Part shown: positions 30,649 to 40,460 of the stretch, in pieces
Numbering within the stretch: the stretch's first letter is position 1
Layout: each line of letters opens with the position of its first letter
From: Cruorifilaria tuberocauda
Lineage: Eukaryota; Nematoda; Chromadorea; Rhabditida; Onchocercidae
Assembly (NCBI GenBank): GCA_013365365.1
Contig: JABVXU010000040.1
Location: 186,001 to 250,000, forward strand
Length of the DNA stretch: 64,000 bases
Reading direction: 5' to 3'
Program-made: the position numbers and the translations under genes
Notes under the pieces: generated by a model
What the model was told of the DNA's origin: nothing
Seen by the model: the letters and a program-made list of their open reading frames with translations, nothing else
Databases searched by the model: none

Positions 30649-31043
30649 TTTGTTATTTATAAAAACTTCTAGTAGAACATCAATTATCGATATTGACCCA
30701 ATATCAACTGCATGATACTACATAGGTAGCGGACATTAAAATTAAGATTTTATAAAATCTTGTTAAATTTAACATAAATAAGCTGCTTCTCATCTCAATG
30801 AATTAGCTCATTTACTCGCAAAAAGCTTTTTTGATCTCATATTCTTCTACTTAATGAAGTAAAGATTTGCATTCAAGCATGACGCTGGAAGATTCTATTG
30901 TCAATAGAATGTTCTGTATTATTAGTTAAATATATTAAGCATGAAGCTTAAAACTTTACTATCAACTCTCTACAGATCTGGTAAAACCAGACTTGCTTAA
31001 AATTATTTAATTAGTTATAGTTCGAACTTTCAATTGTAATAAA
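30649..31043. other. Spacer between divergent rluC-type and nhaC-type genes, no gene seen
   Basis: 395 bp with no coding frame. It should contain promoters for both flanking genes; I could not assign -35/-10 boxes with confidence. Confidence 0.45.
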
Positions 31044-32336
31044 ATGATTGCTTTTATTCCTTTACTTATTTTTTTAGTCTTACATCTTGGAAGCGGAACC
31101 TACTTCTTCTTCACTGGAACTGATAATCCACTTCATCAGATTTCTCCCGTAGTTTGCTTATTGCCAGCACTATTTTTTGCCATCTCATGCAGACCAGGTA
31201 AAATTCAACATAACATTGACACTGTCATTGAAGGTATGGGTGATAAAAATACCCTTACTATGTGTTTGATTTTCCTATTTTCTGGAGCGTTCTCTTCTGT
31301 TAGCCAATCAATTGGTAGTGCAGATACTGTTGCTAATTTGATTCTCAATTTTCTTCCAGCAAAGTTATTGTTGCCTGGAGTATTTTTGACCTCTGCTTTT
31401 ATTTCAACTGCAATCGGAACATCCATGGGAGTTGTTGCGCTAATGGTACCAATCGCAGTTAATTTAGCAAAAAGTGGAGCTTTTGATCTTGAGATAGGAG
31501 CTGCAACTGTAGTTGGTGGTGCAGTATTTGGTGACAACTTATCAATGATATCTGATACCACTATTGCATCTGTTTCATCACAGGATGCTACAATAAAGGA
31601 TAAACTTCAAATAAACTATAAAGTAGCATTTATTGCTAGCATTATAACACTAGCCTATCTGGTAGTAACTTCAGATAATACAAAGATTGTTACTATATCA
31701 AGCTTAGATTGTTTTTCAATAATAAAAGTTATTCCTTACATTTCTTTAATAGTCATGGTACTATTTGAAGTTACTACACTAGTAGTAATAACTGTAAACA
31801 TAGTTATTGCTGGTGTACTAGGAGTAACTTTTTTTGACTATTCAATCATTCAATTTTCTCACGACATATATAAGGGATTCAGGAAGGTGAATGAGATAGT
31901 ACTGTTTGCACTATTTATTAGTGGGTTAAGTAATATAATGTATAAACAAGGTCAAAAAGCATTGTATAAACTTATCGATGAAAGTAGAATCACAAAAACT
32001 AAAGCTGAATTTGCGATAGCAGGAATAGCATCCATATTTACTGTTTTGGTTGCTAATAATACTATTGCTATTCTACTAAGTGGTAGTATTGTAAAAAGGC
32101 TTGCAAAAAAACATGATATTGCGCCATACCGTAGTGCGTACTTACTAGACGTTTTCGCTTGTGCTACAAAAGGTATTTTGCCTTATGGTTCTCAATTATT
32201 GCTAGCAGGTAGCATAGCTACTGTATCGCCTATTTCTTTGTCAAAGCAAGTACATTACTGTTTTATCTTAGTAGTAGTTACAGTAGGAGAAATAATTGTT
32301 AACAGTAAGAAAGAAAAGGGCTCTATGATACTGTAA
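31044..32336 (+). CDS. Na+/H+ antiporter, NhaC-like family
   Basis: 430 residues with ten to twelve hydrophobic segments. Family-like blocks are STAIGTSMGVVALMVPIAV and GGAVFGDNLSMISDTTIAS, the latter a characteristic ion-binding loop with GD-N and SDTT. The C-terminal half repeats a similar theme (ACATKGILPYGSQLLLAG). It probably exchanges sodium for protons across the inner membrane. Exact ion specificity is inference. Confidence 0.85.
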   Translation: MIAFIPLLIFLVLHLGSGTYFFFTGTDNPLHQISPVVCLLPALFFAISCRPGKIQHNIDTVIEGMGDKNTLTMCLIFLFSGAFSSVSQSIGSADTVANLILNFLPAKLLLPGVFLTSAFISTAIGTSMGVVALMVPIAVNLAKSGAFDLEIGAATVVGGAVFGDNLSMISDTTIASVSSQDATIKDKLQINYKVAFIASIITLAYLVVTSDNTKIVTISSLDCFSIIKVIPYISLIVMVLFEVTTLVVITVNIVIAGVLGVTFFDYSIIQFSHDIYKGFRKVNEIVLFALFISGLSNIMYKQGQKALYKLIDESRITKTKAEFAIAGIASIFTVLVANNTIAILLSGSIVKRLAKKHDIAPYRSAYLLDVFACATKGILPYGSQLLLAGSIATVSPISLSKQVHYCFILVVVTVGEIIVNSKKEKGSMIL

Positions 32337-32371
32337 TTTAATTACGGATAGACTTATAAAATTTCTTTAGT

Positions 32372-34078
32372 TTATTTCATCTCTTTCAGAGGCTCTATAT
32401 TAAAAATAGAAAATCCGGAAGCAATGATGTGTGCTAAAGCTTGAACAAGGAATATTCTTGCAGCAGTCAGATCTAAATCATCTTTCAGTATAAATCGCAT
32501 ATTCGAATCGTTTTTCCCATATCCCCATAAAGCATGGAATGCTTCTGCAACTTCAAGTAAATAAAAAGTAATTCTATGTGGCTCATAAAGCTTTGCTGAT
32601 ACTTCTACTATACTTGGCCATTTTGCCAAGATTTTTATAAGTGATAGCTCTCCATCATTTTTCAAAAGTGAGGGATTTGCGTTTGGAAGTTCTTTTGGAG
32701 CATTGCGCATTAATGAGTGAGCACGAGCGTATGCATATTGCACGTAAAAAATAGGATTGTTTTTTGATTGCTCCTTTACTTTTGCAAAATCAAAATCAAG
32801 AACCATGTCGTTTTTTTGCGTTAGCATTGTAAAACGGGTAATATCCCTGCCAACTTTCTTAACTACATCCCTTGCTGTCAGAAAATTTCCTGATCTTTTG
32901 GACATTTTAACAGGTTTTCCATTTTCTAAGAAATTTACAATATTATGTAGCTTTACCTCTATCTTTGCCTTGTTGCCACTTAACGCGGATACAACTGCTT
33001 TGAGCCTTTTGATATAGCCACCATGATCACTGCCAAGCTCTACTACCATATTGTTAAAACCGCGTGATATCTTATCAAAATGATAGGCAATATCTGATGC
33101 AAAATAAGTCCAGCTTCCATCTTCTTTTTTTAACGCACGATCAACATCATCACCAAACTTTGTGGAGCAAAACAACATCTCTTTTCTAGAAGCCCAATTT
33201 TTTTTTTCCTTACCTTTTGGTTTTTCTAGATATCCCTCATATACTAAACCCTTATTAGATAATATCTTTATGCTCTCTTCAATTTTACCACTTTTTTGTA
33301 ACTCATATTCTGAAGTAAAGACATCATGACTTACTCCAAGTAAGCGCATATCTTCTTTTATGAGTCTTAAAATAGAATTTAAGGTATAATTTCTAATTAC
33401 TTGATAATCTTGCTTTTCTAAGAGACCTTTGCCATATTTTTTGCTTAATCCTTCTCCTATTGCTTTTAAATATTCACCTGGATATAAACCTTTTTCAATA
33501 CTAATCTTCTCTCCTAGGGCTTCTCTATATCGTAGATATACTGATCGGATTAAATTATCTATCTGTGCTCCAGCATCATTAATGTAATACTCCTTAGTGA
33601 TTTTATATCCGACTTTTTCTAGCAAATTTGCTAAGACGTCACCAAATACTGCTCCTCTTGCATGACCAATATGCAGTGGACCAGTTGGATTTGCAGATAC
33701 AAATTCAAGATTAATGGCTTGGTTATTTCCAACGTTTAGAGTACCAAACTCTGTTTTCTGCTCATTTATTTGTTTAACAATCCCGTGCCATACTTCTATT
33801 TTTAAGTACATATTGATAAAACCAGGGTGAGCTATCTCTACTTTCTTAACTTCATTAAAGAGTTTAAATTCTTTTGCTAGTACTTCTGCAATCTCAATAG
33901 GGTTTTTCCTTTCATATCTTGCAATCACAATAGCAACGTTTGTATAAATATCTCCACGCGCTCTATTACTTGGTGGCTCTAAGATAAAATTCTCTACCTC
34001 CATATTTATAATACCACTTTGCTTTAACTCATCTAGTTTTCTAGAGATTAGCGAGGAAATTCGTTTAAAAATGTTCAT
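32372..34078 (-). CDS. argS: Arginyl-tRNA synthetase
   Basis: 568 residues, full length. The N-terminal additional domain is followed by the class I HIGH motif in GPLHIGHARGAVFGDVLAN and the VKMSKRSGNFLTARDV segment (KMSK-type). The C-terminal helical anticodon-binding domain ends FSIFNIEPLKEMK. It charges tRNA-Arg, including the ICG species produced by TadA. All signature motifs are intact. Confidence 0.97.
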   Translation of the reverse strand: MNIFKRISSLISRKLDELKQSGIINMEVENFILEPPSNRARGDIYTNVAIVIARYERKNPIEIAEVLAKEFKLFNEVKKVEIAHPGFINMYLKIEVWHGIVKQINEQKTEFGTLNVGNNQAINLEFVSANPTGPLHIGHARGAVFGDVLANLLEKVGYKITKEYYINDAGAQIDNLIRSVYLRYREALGEKISIEKGLYPGEYLKAIGEGLSKKYGKGLLEKQDYQVIRNYTLNSILRLIKEDMRLLGVSHDVFTSEYELQKSGKIEESIKILSNKGLVYEGYLEKPKGKEKKNWASRKEMLFCSTKFGDDVDRALKKEDGSWTYFASDIAYHFDKISRGFNNMVVELGSDHGGYIKRLKAVVSALSGNKAKIEVKLHNIVNFLENGKPVKMSKRSGNFLTARDVVKKVGRDITRFTMLTQKNDMVLDFDFAKVKEQSKNNPIFYVQYAYARAHSLMRNAPKELPNANPSLLKNDGELSLIKILAKWPSIVEVSAKLYEPHRITFYLLEVAEAFHALWGYGKNDSNMRFILKDDLDLTAARIFLVQALAHIIASGFSIFNIEPLKEMK

Positions 34079-35187
34079 TAATCAAAAAGCTAAAATCATG
34101 TACAGTATAGTAAATAAGTGGCATGAGTTGAAAGCTTCTCATAATGTATCTCGTGAGCATAAAGAGAAATTGCAAGAAATAAATATTCCTTTTCTTTCCA
34201 TAATTAATAACAGTCAGAAACTTCATAACCTAAGCATATATTGATTCACTCTTACTGAATAGACTGCTGATAGCAAATGAATATGTAAAAACATATAATC
34301 TACATTTTCTTTTTCATCTTTTACTCTACTTAAAGTATTAAGTAAATATTGGTTATTGTCTTAGCATGGTACTATTCATTTTTGATTCCTCTACATGTTT
34401 CCTTACTTTCATCATCTTTGATTTCTGTATTGCTAGAGTCATAAATGTGGCACATTATACATTACTATATCATACTGAACTGCTCTAGGAGAGGTTACAG
34501 CAGTGCTCGATATATCAGTTAAAATCTCTCTAAGATGGAGAATAATACCTAACTTAAAAGATGTGCAATTAAGAACATAGTAATCGAACCGCACGTGTGT
34601 AGAAAAACTTTTGTATTCTTGAGGAAATGTTTTTATATATTCTGTTACCAAACTTATCATGTGGTATCATGCTTTACATCTGATAATAAAGTTTATCCAT
34701 GTTATGTTATGGAACAGACATCCTATATATGGCTATAAAATTAGATAGCAAGTCACAAGATCATTTTAAGACACCTATTTTAAATTATCACAGGCAAAAT
34801 GATTGCAATTTTGTAGCATAGGAGCCAAGTTTGGTGTGTTTAAGTCATCCTTACAAGCTGGTAGATTTATTTATATCTTATATTCTTATATAGATAAACT
34901 CAAGTAGTGTTCACATACTTCAAATGTAAGGAGATAAAGCATATTATACTAAAGCAACACTTATATATGTATAAATTTTTAAAATGACTTTTTAGTGAAT
35001 AGAATCAGTGCACTACGATGATTGTGGTGTATATCATGATAACTCTAACATAGATAAAAACTATGGGCTAAAACTAATAGCATGAGTACATATCTATGAG
35101 CTAAATATCTAGAAATATAAATGATTTTACTCTGAGTTTTAGGATATTAACTTTAATTTAAGCCTCATTCTATCAAAACTATATTTG
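34079..35187. other. 1.1 kb spacer between argS and the ABC exporter, no gene seen
   Basis: AT-rich with short frames only; a 73-codon minus frame at 34439-34660 has no recognisable features. It probably is a decayed gene region. Confidence 0.5.
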
Positions 35188-36894
35188 CTATATTTTCGCC
35201 AATTTTGCATATAGTCCCTTTTTACGCATCAGGGAGTCATGAGTTCCTACTTCTTCTATTTTCCCCTGATTAACTACTACTATCTTATCTGTTTTTAGTG
35301 TGGACGATAGCCTATGCGTAACCATTATCGTCGTTCTGTTTTGCATTAATTTGTTTAGTGCCTTCTGCACGAGGTCCTCACTTTTGTAATCTAAGGCAGA
35401 AGTTGCCTCATCTAACATTAGAATCTGAGGATTTTTGAGCATGGCTCTCGCTATTACAATACGTTGTTTTTGTCCTTCAGAAAGCTTTAGTCCTCTTTTC
35501 CCTACAAATGTATCAAATTTATTAGGTAGCTTATCAATAAATTCCATTGCATAAGCACTAATGGCTGCTTGTTTTACTTCTTCATACTTAGCACCCGGTT
35601 TACCGTATAGTATATTTTCCATTATTGAGCAAGAAAACATCATGTGATCTTGCGGCACTAAACCAAATAACAATCTGAGGTTACTTAGTGCAATTGACTT
35701 AATGTTGTACCCATCAATAGTAATGCTACCTTTACTTGGATCATGAAAGCGAAGCAAAAGTTTTAAAATAGTGCTTTTACCACTACCAGAGGGTCCTATG
35801 ATTGAAATAGACTGACCTACCTTTATGGAAAAGGATACATTGCTTAATACTGGTTTATCAAGGTGAGATTCATAGAAAAATGTTACATTGTTAAATGCAA
35901 TTTCTTTCTGAACATTAGAAATTTTTATAGGATTGCTAGTGTCCACTATAGAGCTTTTTATACCTTTGAATTCAAATAAATGCTCCACTACCCCAAGGCC
36001 TCGTTGTAAATCACTAACATTATCACTTAAATTATTTATAGCTCCTGCTGCAAGCGCTGAGTAGAACACAAATGAAGATAGCTCTCCAATAGTCATATTA
36101 CTGTTTAAGACTTCTTTGATACCAAAAAAGAGCAAAATAACTAATGAACCTATTACACATAAAATAATCAAAGTTACCAAAATAGCACGTAAAAGAACCA
36201 ATCTTATGTATGATTCAGATACTGAGTTCAAGTGTTTCTTAAAACGTATTTTCTCATTTTCTTCTAGTACAAATGATTTAATAGTTACTATAGACCTGAA
36301 ATTTTCTTCACTAAATGATGCTAATTCGCTTAACTTACTCTGGGCAAGGCGTGCATAACCTCGTACCTTTTTCCCAAGTGATGTCATAATGATCAATAAT
36401 ACTGGCACTATTGTAGCTGCATATGTAGTTAAGTATAGATTTGTACATAACAACATAACAACACTGCCAGTTAGTAATACAAAATTTCGTAATATAGTAA
36501 GTAAGCTACTATTTATTATTGATTGAAGCACAGAAGTATCAGTGATTAATGCCGAAATTATATCTTGCACACCTGTGTTTTCAAAAAAACTTGGTTGTAA
36601 ATCAGTAATGTTACTATATAAGTCATACCTGATCCTCGCAATAACTTTTTCACTACCAATTCCAATGAAATACAACCTAATAAATGCAGTAAGAGAAATG
36701 GACAGAATTATAAACATAGTCATTGCTAATTTGGTGATAAAATTATTCTCTGCGCTAGAGTCTATTATGCTGCTTAGCCCTCTACCAAAAAGGAGAATCA
36801 TTAGAGCAGAAAATAAAACTGAAATAAAAGCTATAATGAAATAATGTAGATTAGGTTTTATATAGTAAAGTAACTGCCTGATTTCAGATCGCAT
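35188..36894 (-). CDS. ABC exporter half-transporter (MsbA/lipid-A-exporter-like)
   Basis: 568 residues: a six-helix transmembrane domain (about 1-310) fused to an ATPase. Walker A is GPSGSGKSTILKLLLRF, the signature is LSEGQKQRIVIARAML (Glu replaces the usual Gly of LSGGQ), Walker B is ILMLDEATSALD and the switch His lies in MVTHRLSS. Such homodimers flip lipids or export drugs and peptides. Wolbachia lacks lipid A, so lipid A export is unlikely and the substrate is open. Confidence 0.88.
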   Translation of the reverse strand: MRSEIRQLLYYIKPNLHYFIIAFISVLFSALMILLFGRGLSSIIDSSAENNFITKLAMTMFIILSISLTAFIRLYFIGIGSEKVIARIRYDLYSNITDLQPSFFENTGVQDIISALITDTSVLQSIINSSLLTILRNFVLLTGSVVMLLCTNLYLTTYAATIVPVLLIIMTSLGKKVRGYARLAQSKLSELASFSEENFRSIVTIKSFVLEENEKIRFKKHLNSVSESYIRLVLLRAILVTLIILCVIGSLVILLFFGIKEVLNSNMTIGELSSFVFYSALAAGAINNLSDNVSDLQRGLGVVEHLFEFKGIKSSIVDTSNPIKISNVQKEIAFNNVTFFYESHLDKPVLSNVSFSIKVGQSISIIGPSGSGKSTILKLLLRFHDPSKGSITIDGYNIKSIALSNLRLLFGLVPQDHMMFSCSIMENILYGKPGAKYEEVKQAAISAYAMEFIDKLPNKFDTFVGKRGLKLSEGQKQRIVIARAMLKNPQILMLDEATSALDYKSEDLVQKALNKLMQNRTTIMVTHRLSSTLKTDKIVVVNQGKIEEVGTHDSLMRKKGLYAKLAKI

Positions 36895-37629
36895 TTCATT
36901 TTAAAGTTTCAAGAATTAAGTATATGGATTTCAGTTTTAGGGGAAAGGAGAAAGATATAATTTACTAGCTGAAAGCAAGCTTATTTATCTAATAAGAGTT
37001 AATTTGTAGATTTATCAGATAGATCAAACATAGGTTTACATAAGAATAAGTAATATTTTAGATATTACTACAAAAGTTAAGTAGGAATTGGTGATATATA
37101 CTTTAGGTACTGGCCTTCTAAATAGCTCTTGAAAACAATGCCACTTTGGCTACCTGCACATGTGTGCAGGAAGGAAAGTTGGGACAATATTATTGTAAAA
37201 ATGTAAATTGCCTTTTGCTAAATGGTTTAAGGAGAATGTTCAGTACTATGCTGCTAAGGTATATTTAAGGTAGGCTGATAAATTAGTATTATAACCTGAA
37301 AGCTATCTCCATAGTTAGAGCTGGTTTATGCTATTTCCTAGTAAATCTTCTTGGTGTGAATCAGAGCTTACTATTTGAGTTAATAGCATTAATCAATTTA
37401 TGTCTTTAATTAGTATTACCTAGTATTACTGAGTAAAACCCATAATGGGATTGCTAAACGAGAGGTTAAGTATGGTTTAGTAGTATATTACTATGATGTA
37501 TGCAAAATATATTGTCTAAAATGAAGAATATGCAAGTGTATCTTTACTAAATTAAGAGTAAATCTTATGAGACCAAAAAGGGTACTAAATCTAAGTTAAT
37601 ACCATATGTTCTATATCACATTCTGATGA
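36895..37629. other. 0.7 kb spacer between ubiE and the ABC exporter, no gene seen
   Basis: No frame of coding quality. A short perfect inverted motif CTGCACA...TGTGCAG near 37155-37171 could form a small stem, but nothing shows function. Confidence 0.4.
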
Positions 37630-38328
37630 TTATTTTACTCCAATATATAATGCCACTATTCCGCAGCTCATGTTATGAAACTCAACGTTATGAAACCCTA
37701 CTTCTATAATTTCCATTTGGAACTCAGCTTGAGTTGGAAACTTTCTGATACTTCTCACTAAGTATTCATAAGGATTTTTGTCTTTAGCAACTAAGCCGCC
37801 GATTTTTGGGATTACTTTAAATGAATATAAGTCATAAAATTTATTAAACATCTTATTTTCATAGTTCGTAGGAGCAAATTCTAAGCAAATGAATTTCCCG
37901 CTTAGTTTCAGTACTCTATATGCTTCACTTAAAGCTTTTTTACGATCAGAAACATTTCGAATACCAAAAGCTATTGTACAGTAATCAAATGTTGAGTCTT
38001 CAAATGGTAAATTTTCTGCATTTGCGCATACCCAATTAAAATTAAGCTGGTTTGAATTTATAGCTTTATCAATTCCTCTGTTTAGCATATTTTGATTTAT
38101 ATCGCATACTGTTATTTGAGCACTTGGTTCTTTTCTTGCGATTCTTATTGCTATATCTCCTGTCCCTCCGGCAATATCTAAAACCTTTGAGTCTTTTATA
38201 AAATACGTGCTACTAACCATCTTATCCTTCCATATCCTGTGCATACCAAAGCTCATCATGTCATTCATAATATCATAGTAGTCTGCTACAGTATCAAATA
38301 CCTTCTTGACTAGTTGTGACTTACCCAT
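37630..38328 (-). CDS. ubiE: Demethylmenaquinone/ubiquinone C-methyltransferase
   Basis: 232 residues. The SAM-binding motif is [17 protein letters not shown], with the UbiE/COQ5 blocks [20 protein letters not shown] at the start and [17 protein letters not shown] in the middle, and [14 protein letters not shown] near the end. It methylates the quinone ring in ubiquinone synthesis, feeding the respiratory chain with CtaE. This is the last complete bacterial gene before the junction. Confidence 0.95.
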   Translation of the reverse strand: MGKSQLVKKVFDTVADYYDIMNDMMSFGMHRIWKDKMVSSTYFIKDSKVLDIAGGTGDIAIRIARKEPSAQITVCDINQNMLNRGIDKAINSNQLNFNWVCANAENLPFEDSTFDYCTIAFGIRNVSDRKKALSEAYRVLKLSGKFICLEFAPTNYENKMFNKFYDLYSFKVIPKIGGLVAKDKNPYEYLVRSIRKFPTQAEFQMEIIEVGFHNVEFHNMSCGIVALYIGVK

Positions 38329-38547
38329 TTTCTCTTTTTTTGTAAAAGCTAATTCAATCTAAATATATTTGAAATTTTTATTGAAATTGCGAAAATCCCT
38401 TCTATCATTAGAACTCATAACTATTTATGACTATTTTAAGAAGGTAAATAAATGTTGTATATAGATAATAAACCATAAGTACAACCTTTACAGATCTAGG
38501 AGTTAGTATAAGTACATGGTGAGAGAATTTCAAGATTCCTTATTGAA

Positions 38548-38886
38548 TTATCTGGCTTTACCGATATAGAGCATACTCGAAAACAAGAAACAAACTACTG
38601 AAAAAGCAATTAGACTGGAATATGGGCTCTTAATATCTAGGAGATAATTTTTTATGCTTAACACTGCAAAATTTTCCGTTATGTAGCACATTTTTCTCTG
38701 AAATTTATCATCGAAATGAAGTGAGCACTCATCAAGCAATGGTAAGATGATATTGTTGTGAACTAAAGAATGAAGAACTCGTCTAATTTTTGCTATGTCG
38801 TAATTAATCCAAAATTTTTGAAATTTGTAGGTACAAATATATATTATATGTATATATATATATGTGCTTTTTTTATCAGCTAGAAA
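38548..38886 (-). pseudogene. C-terminal fragment of a bacterial-type protein, cut at the junction
   Basis: On the minus strand a frame is open from about 38886 to a stop at 38548-38550. Its last 63 codons follow an internal ATG at 38739. The body reads like a Wolbachia protein (IAKIRRVLHSLVHNNIILP, LLDECSLHFDDKFQRKMC) and ends in one hydrophobic helix (SLIAFSVVCFLFSSMLYIG) before GKAR. Upstream of about 38830 the codons fall in a (TA)n tract and no start codon is present. The simplest reading is the 3' end of an unrecognised Wolbachia gene cut off by the join to animal DNA. Confidence 0.5.
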
Positions 38887-39025
38887 TAATTAAAAAGATT
38901 TATTGATGCGTAAGAGTTCATCCTATCTATCCTTATATCTCACTTGCTGTAGCACACGAATTTATGGGTCCTGTCGATGTTTTACTAATAATGAAATGCA
39001 ATTAGTATCAGTTGTTTATTTTCAG
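38740..39025. other. Bacterial-to-animal DNA junction zone
   Basis: Left of this interval everything reads as intron-free bacterial genes. Right of it the coding signal occurs only as short exons bounded by GT...AG introns. The (TA)6 tract at 38851-38862, within a longer AT run (38837-38866), is the most likely breakpoint neighbourhood because the truncated bacterial frame loses coding character there. Base composition does not change visibly, so the exact base cannot be fixed by eye. Confidence 0.7.
38851..38862. repeat. (TA)6 microsatellite at the junction
   Basis: Twelve bases of pure TA within an AT-only run flanked by ATATTATATG and TGTGC. It coincides with the end of the bacterial coding signal. 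Confidence 0.8.
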
Positions 39026-40460
39026 TGATTGCAATGCCATCACGTTCAGGTTGTGCAGTAGCGCAGCAAATGCCACGACAAGTCAAAAAAGTTTGTTTTC
39101 GAAAACTTTCTGATACCCTTAGATATGCTGATGAACCTGATATCTTGATATCCTGACTAATTTAAAGTTATAATCTTATAAGATAGAAATTTTATGTATG
39201 GTAGTATGCTATCTGCCAGTAATTCATTTTTGTCGAAATTTATTTGGTTGTGAGATCCTACATACTTGCACGTATTTACAAGTCGGATATTGTCTGTCAT
39301 AGATTGCTTTAGGTCTCAGTGCCTACAATACCAGATATTAGTACTCAGAAATACGGAACATATCAAGCGAATGTTATTGAAACAGTGGTGACAGGGAATC
39401 CTTACAAGTTTAAACACTCTGCTATATTGCAGCAAAAGAATCACTTATCGGAAAGTGGAAAATTTAATAAAAGTAAGCTTGTTAGTTTTCTTCGGATATA
39501 AGAAATCTACCTGAGTGGGCAGCCTTAGATTTCCCAATTGTCTCAGTGATCGTTATTTGCCGAAAGATCCACTAGTTAGCTTAGTGAATTATCACTCATC
39601 AATGTTTCAATGTGAAATTCAATTTATGGTTTTGGAAAATGATTTACTTTTATTTCATTCACATTATAGTGATCGATCACTCTTCCTTCATGCAGGAATT
39701 TAAACGAAAATACAGCCGTTGAAAAATTTTCATTGTTTAATAGTTGTTACAGTCTGCAGTAGCTTGAATTATCTTCTTCTCATTTGTTGATTTGGAGCAA
39801 GAGGATGGGAAAGAACAATAAGCAGTTCAAACTATATTTTATTCTTTGTTAGCTTCAAATATTCCAAATCGATGAATATTTTTTAGGTCTTCTCATCAGC
39901 ATTCCAGTAGTAAAGATCGTATTATTTATAACTGCTTTCATCTAAGACCTAATTATTTAGCTTTAAGAAAATGGGTCAAGGCATCTTTGCTTATAAATAT
40001 TAAATTGGATGGATAAGCAGTGAGATTGGATCAGGTTTTAGTGTAAATAATAGCTATCTAACTTCTTACATGCTTACTTGATATCAACTCCTGTACATTG
40101 GATTATAATTTTTTTCTACTATAGATTTCATTTTTTAATATAATTTCAGAACTTTAACTGGTATTATAGCTTTATTGTTGTGTTTTCTTAAAACTGTGAT
40201 GCTTGTGTAAATTTTTGAAATAAATTTTTTCTTTGCTCTCATCGAAGATTAAGGAATGGGAGAATTTAAATAGGGAAGTCCATTTTTTTTTGGAAGCTTA
40301 CTGATTTTTTGCATAAATGAAGCAGTCTTTGTAAATACAAAATCGCTGTCAAATGTGACACATATGCCATCCAGCAGCATGACAGCACTGATGGTACCTT
40401 CAAGTTTACATCTCAGCGACGATTCATATTCTGCTCATACGTTGTTCAACAGGAGAAGAG
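39026..40460 (+). CDS. Candidate upstream exons of the Caskin-type gene
   Basis: Three possible exons that link by phase to the secure ones. The first is 39026-39049 (after TTTTCAG, donor CAG|GTTGTG). The second is 39320-39472 (after GGTCTCAG, donor AAAA|GTAAGC), encoding PTIPDISTQKYGTYQANVIE and onwards. The third is 40326-40460 (after AAGCAG, donor AGAG|GTTTGT), encoding a Ser-rich stretch with SNVTHMPSSSMTALMVPSSL. Each starts and ends in phase 1, so they splice without a frame break to the exon at 44497. No domain is recognised; they would fall in the low-complexity linker between SH3 and SAM in Caskin. The first is weakest. Confidence 0.45.

Noticed and set aside
1..38500. Insertion sequences, phage WO, ankyrin or toxin-antidote (cif-type) genes
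   Set aside because: None seen; every large frame is a housekeeping or transport gene.
38000..40000. Base-composition shift at the junction
   Set aside because: Both sides are similarly AT-rich by eye, so composition was not used as evidence; gene structure was.
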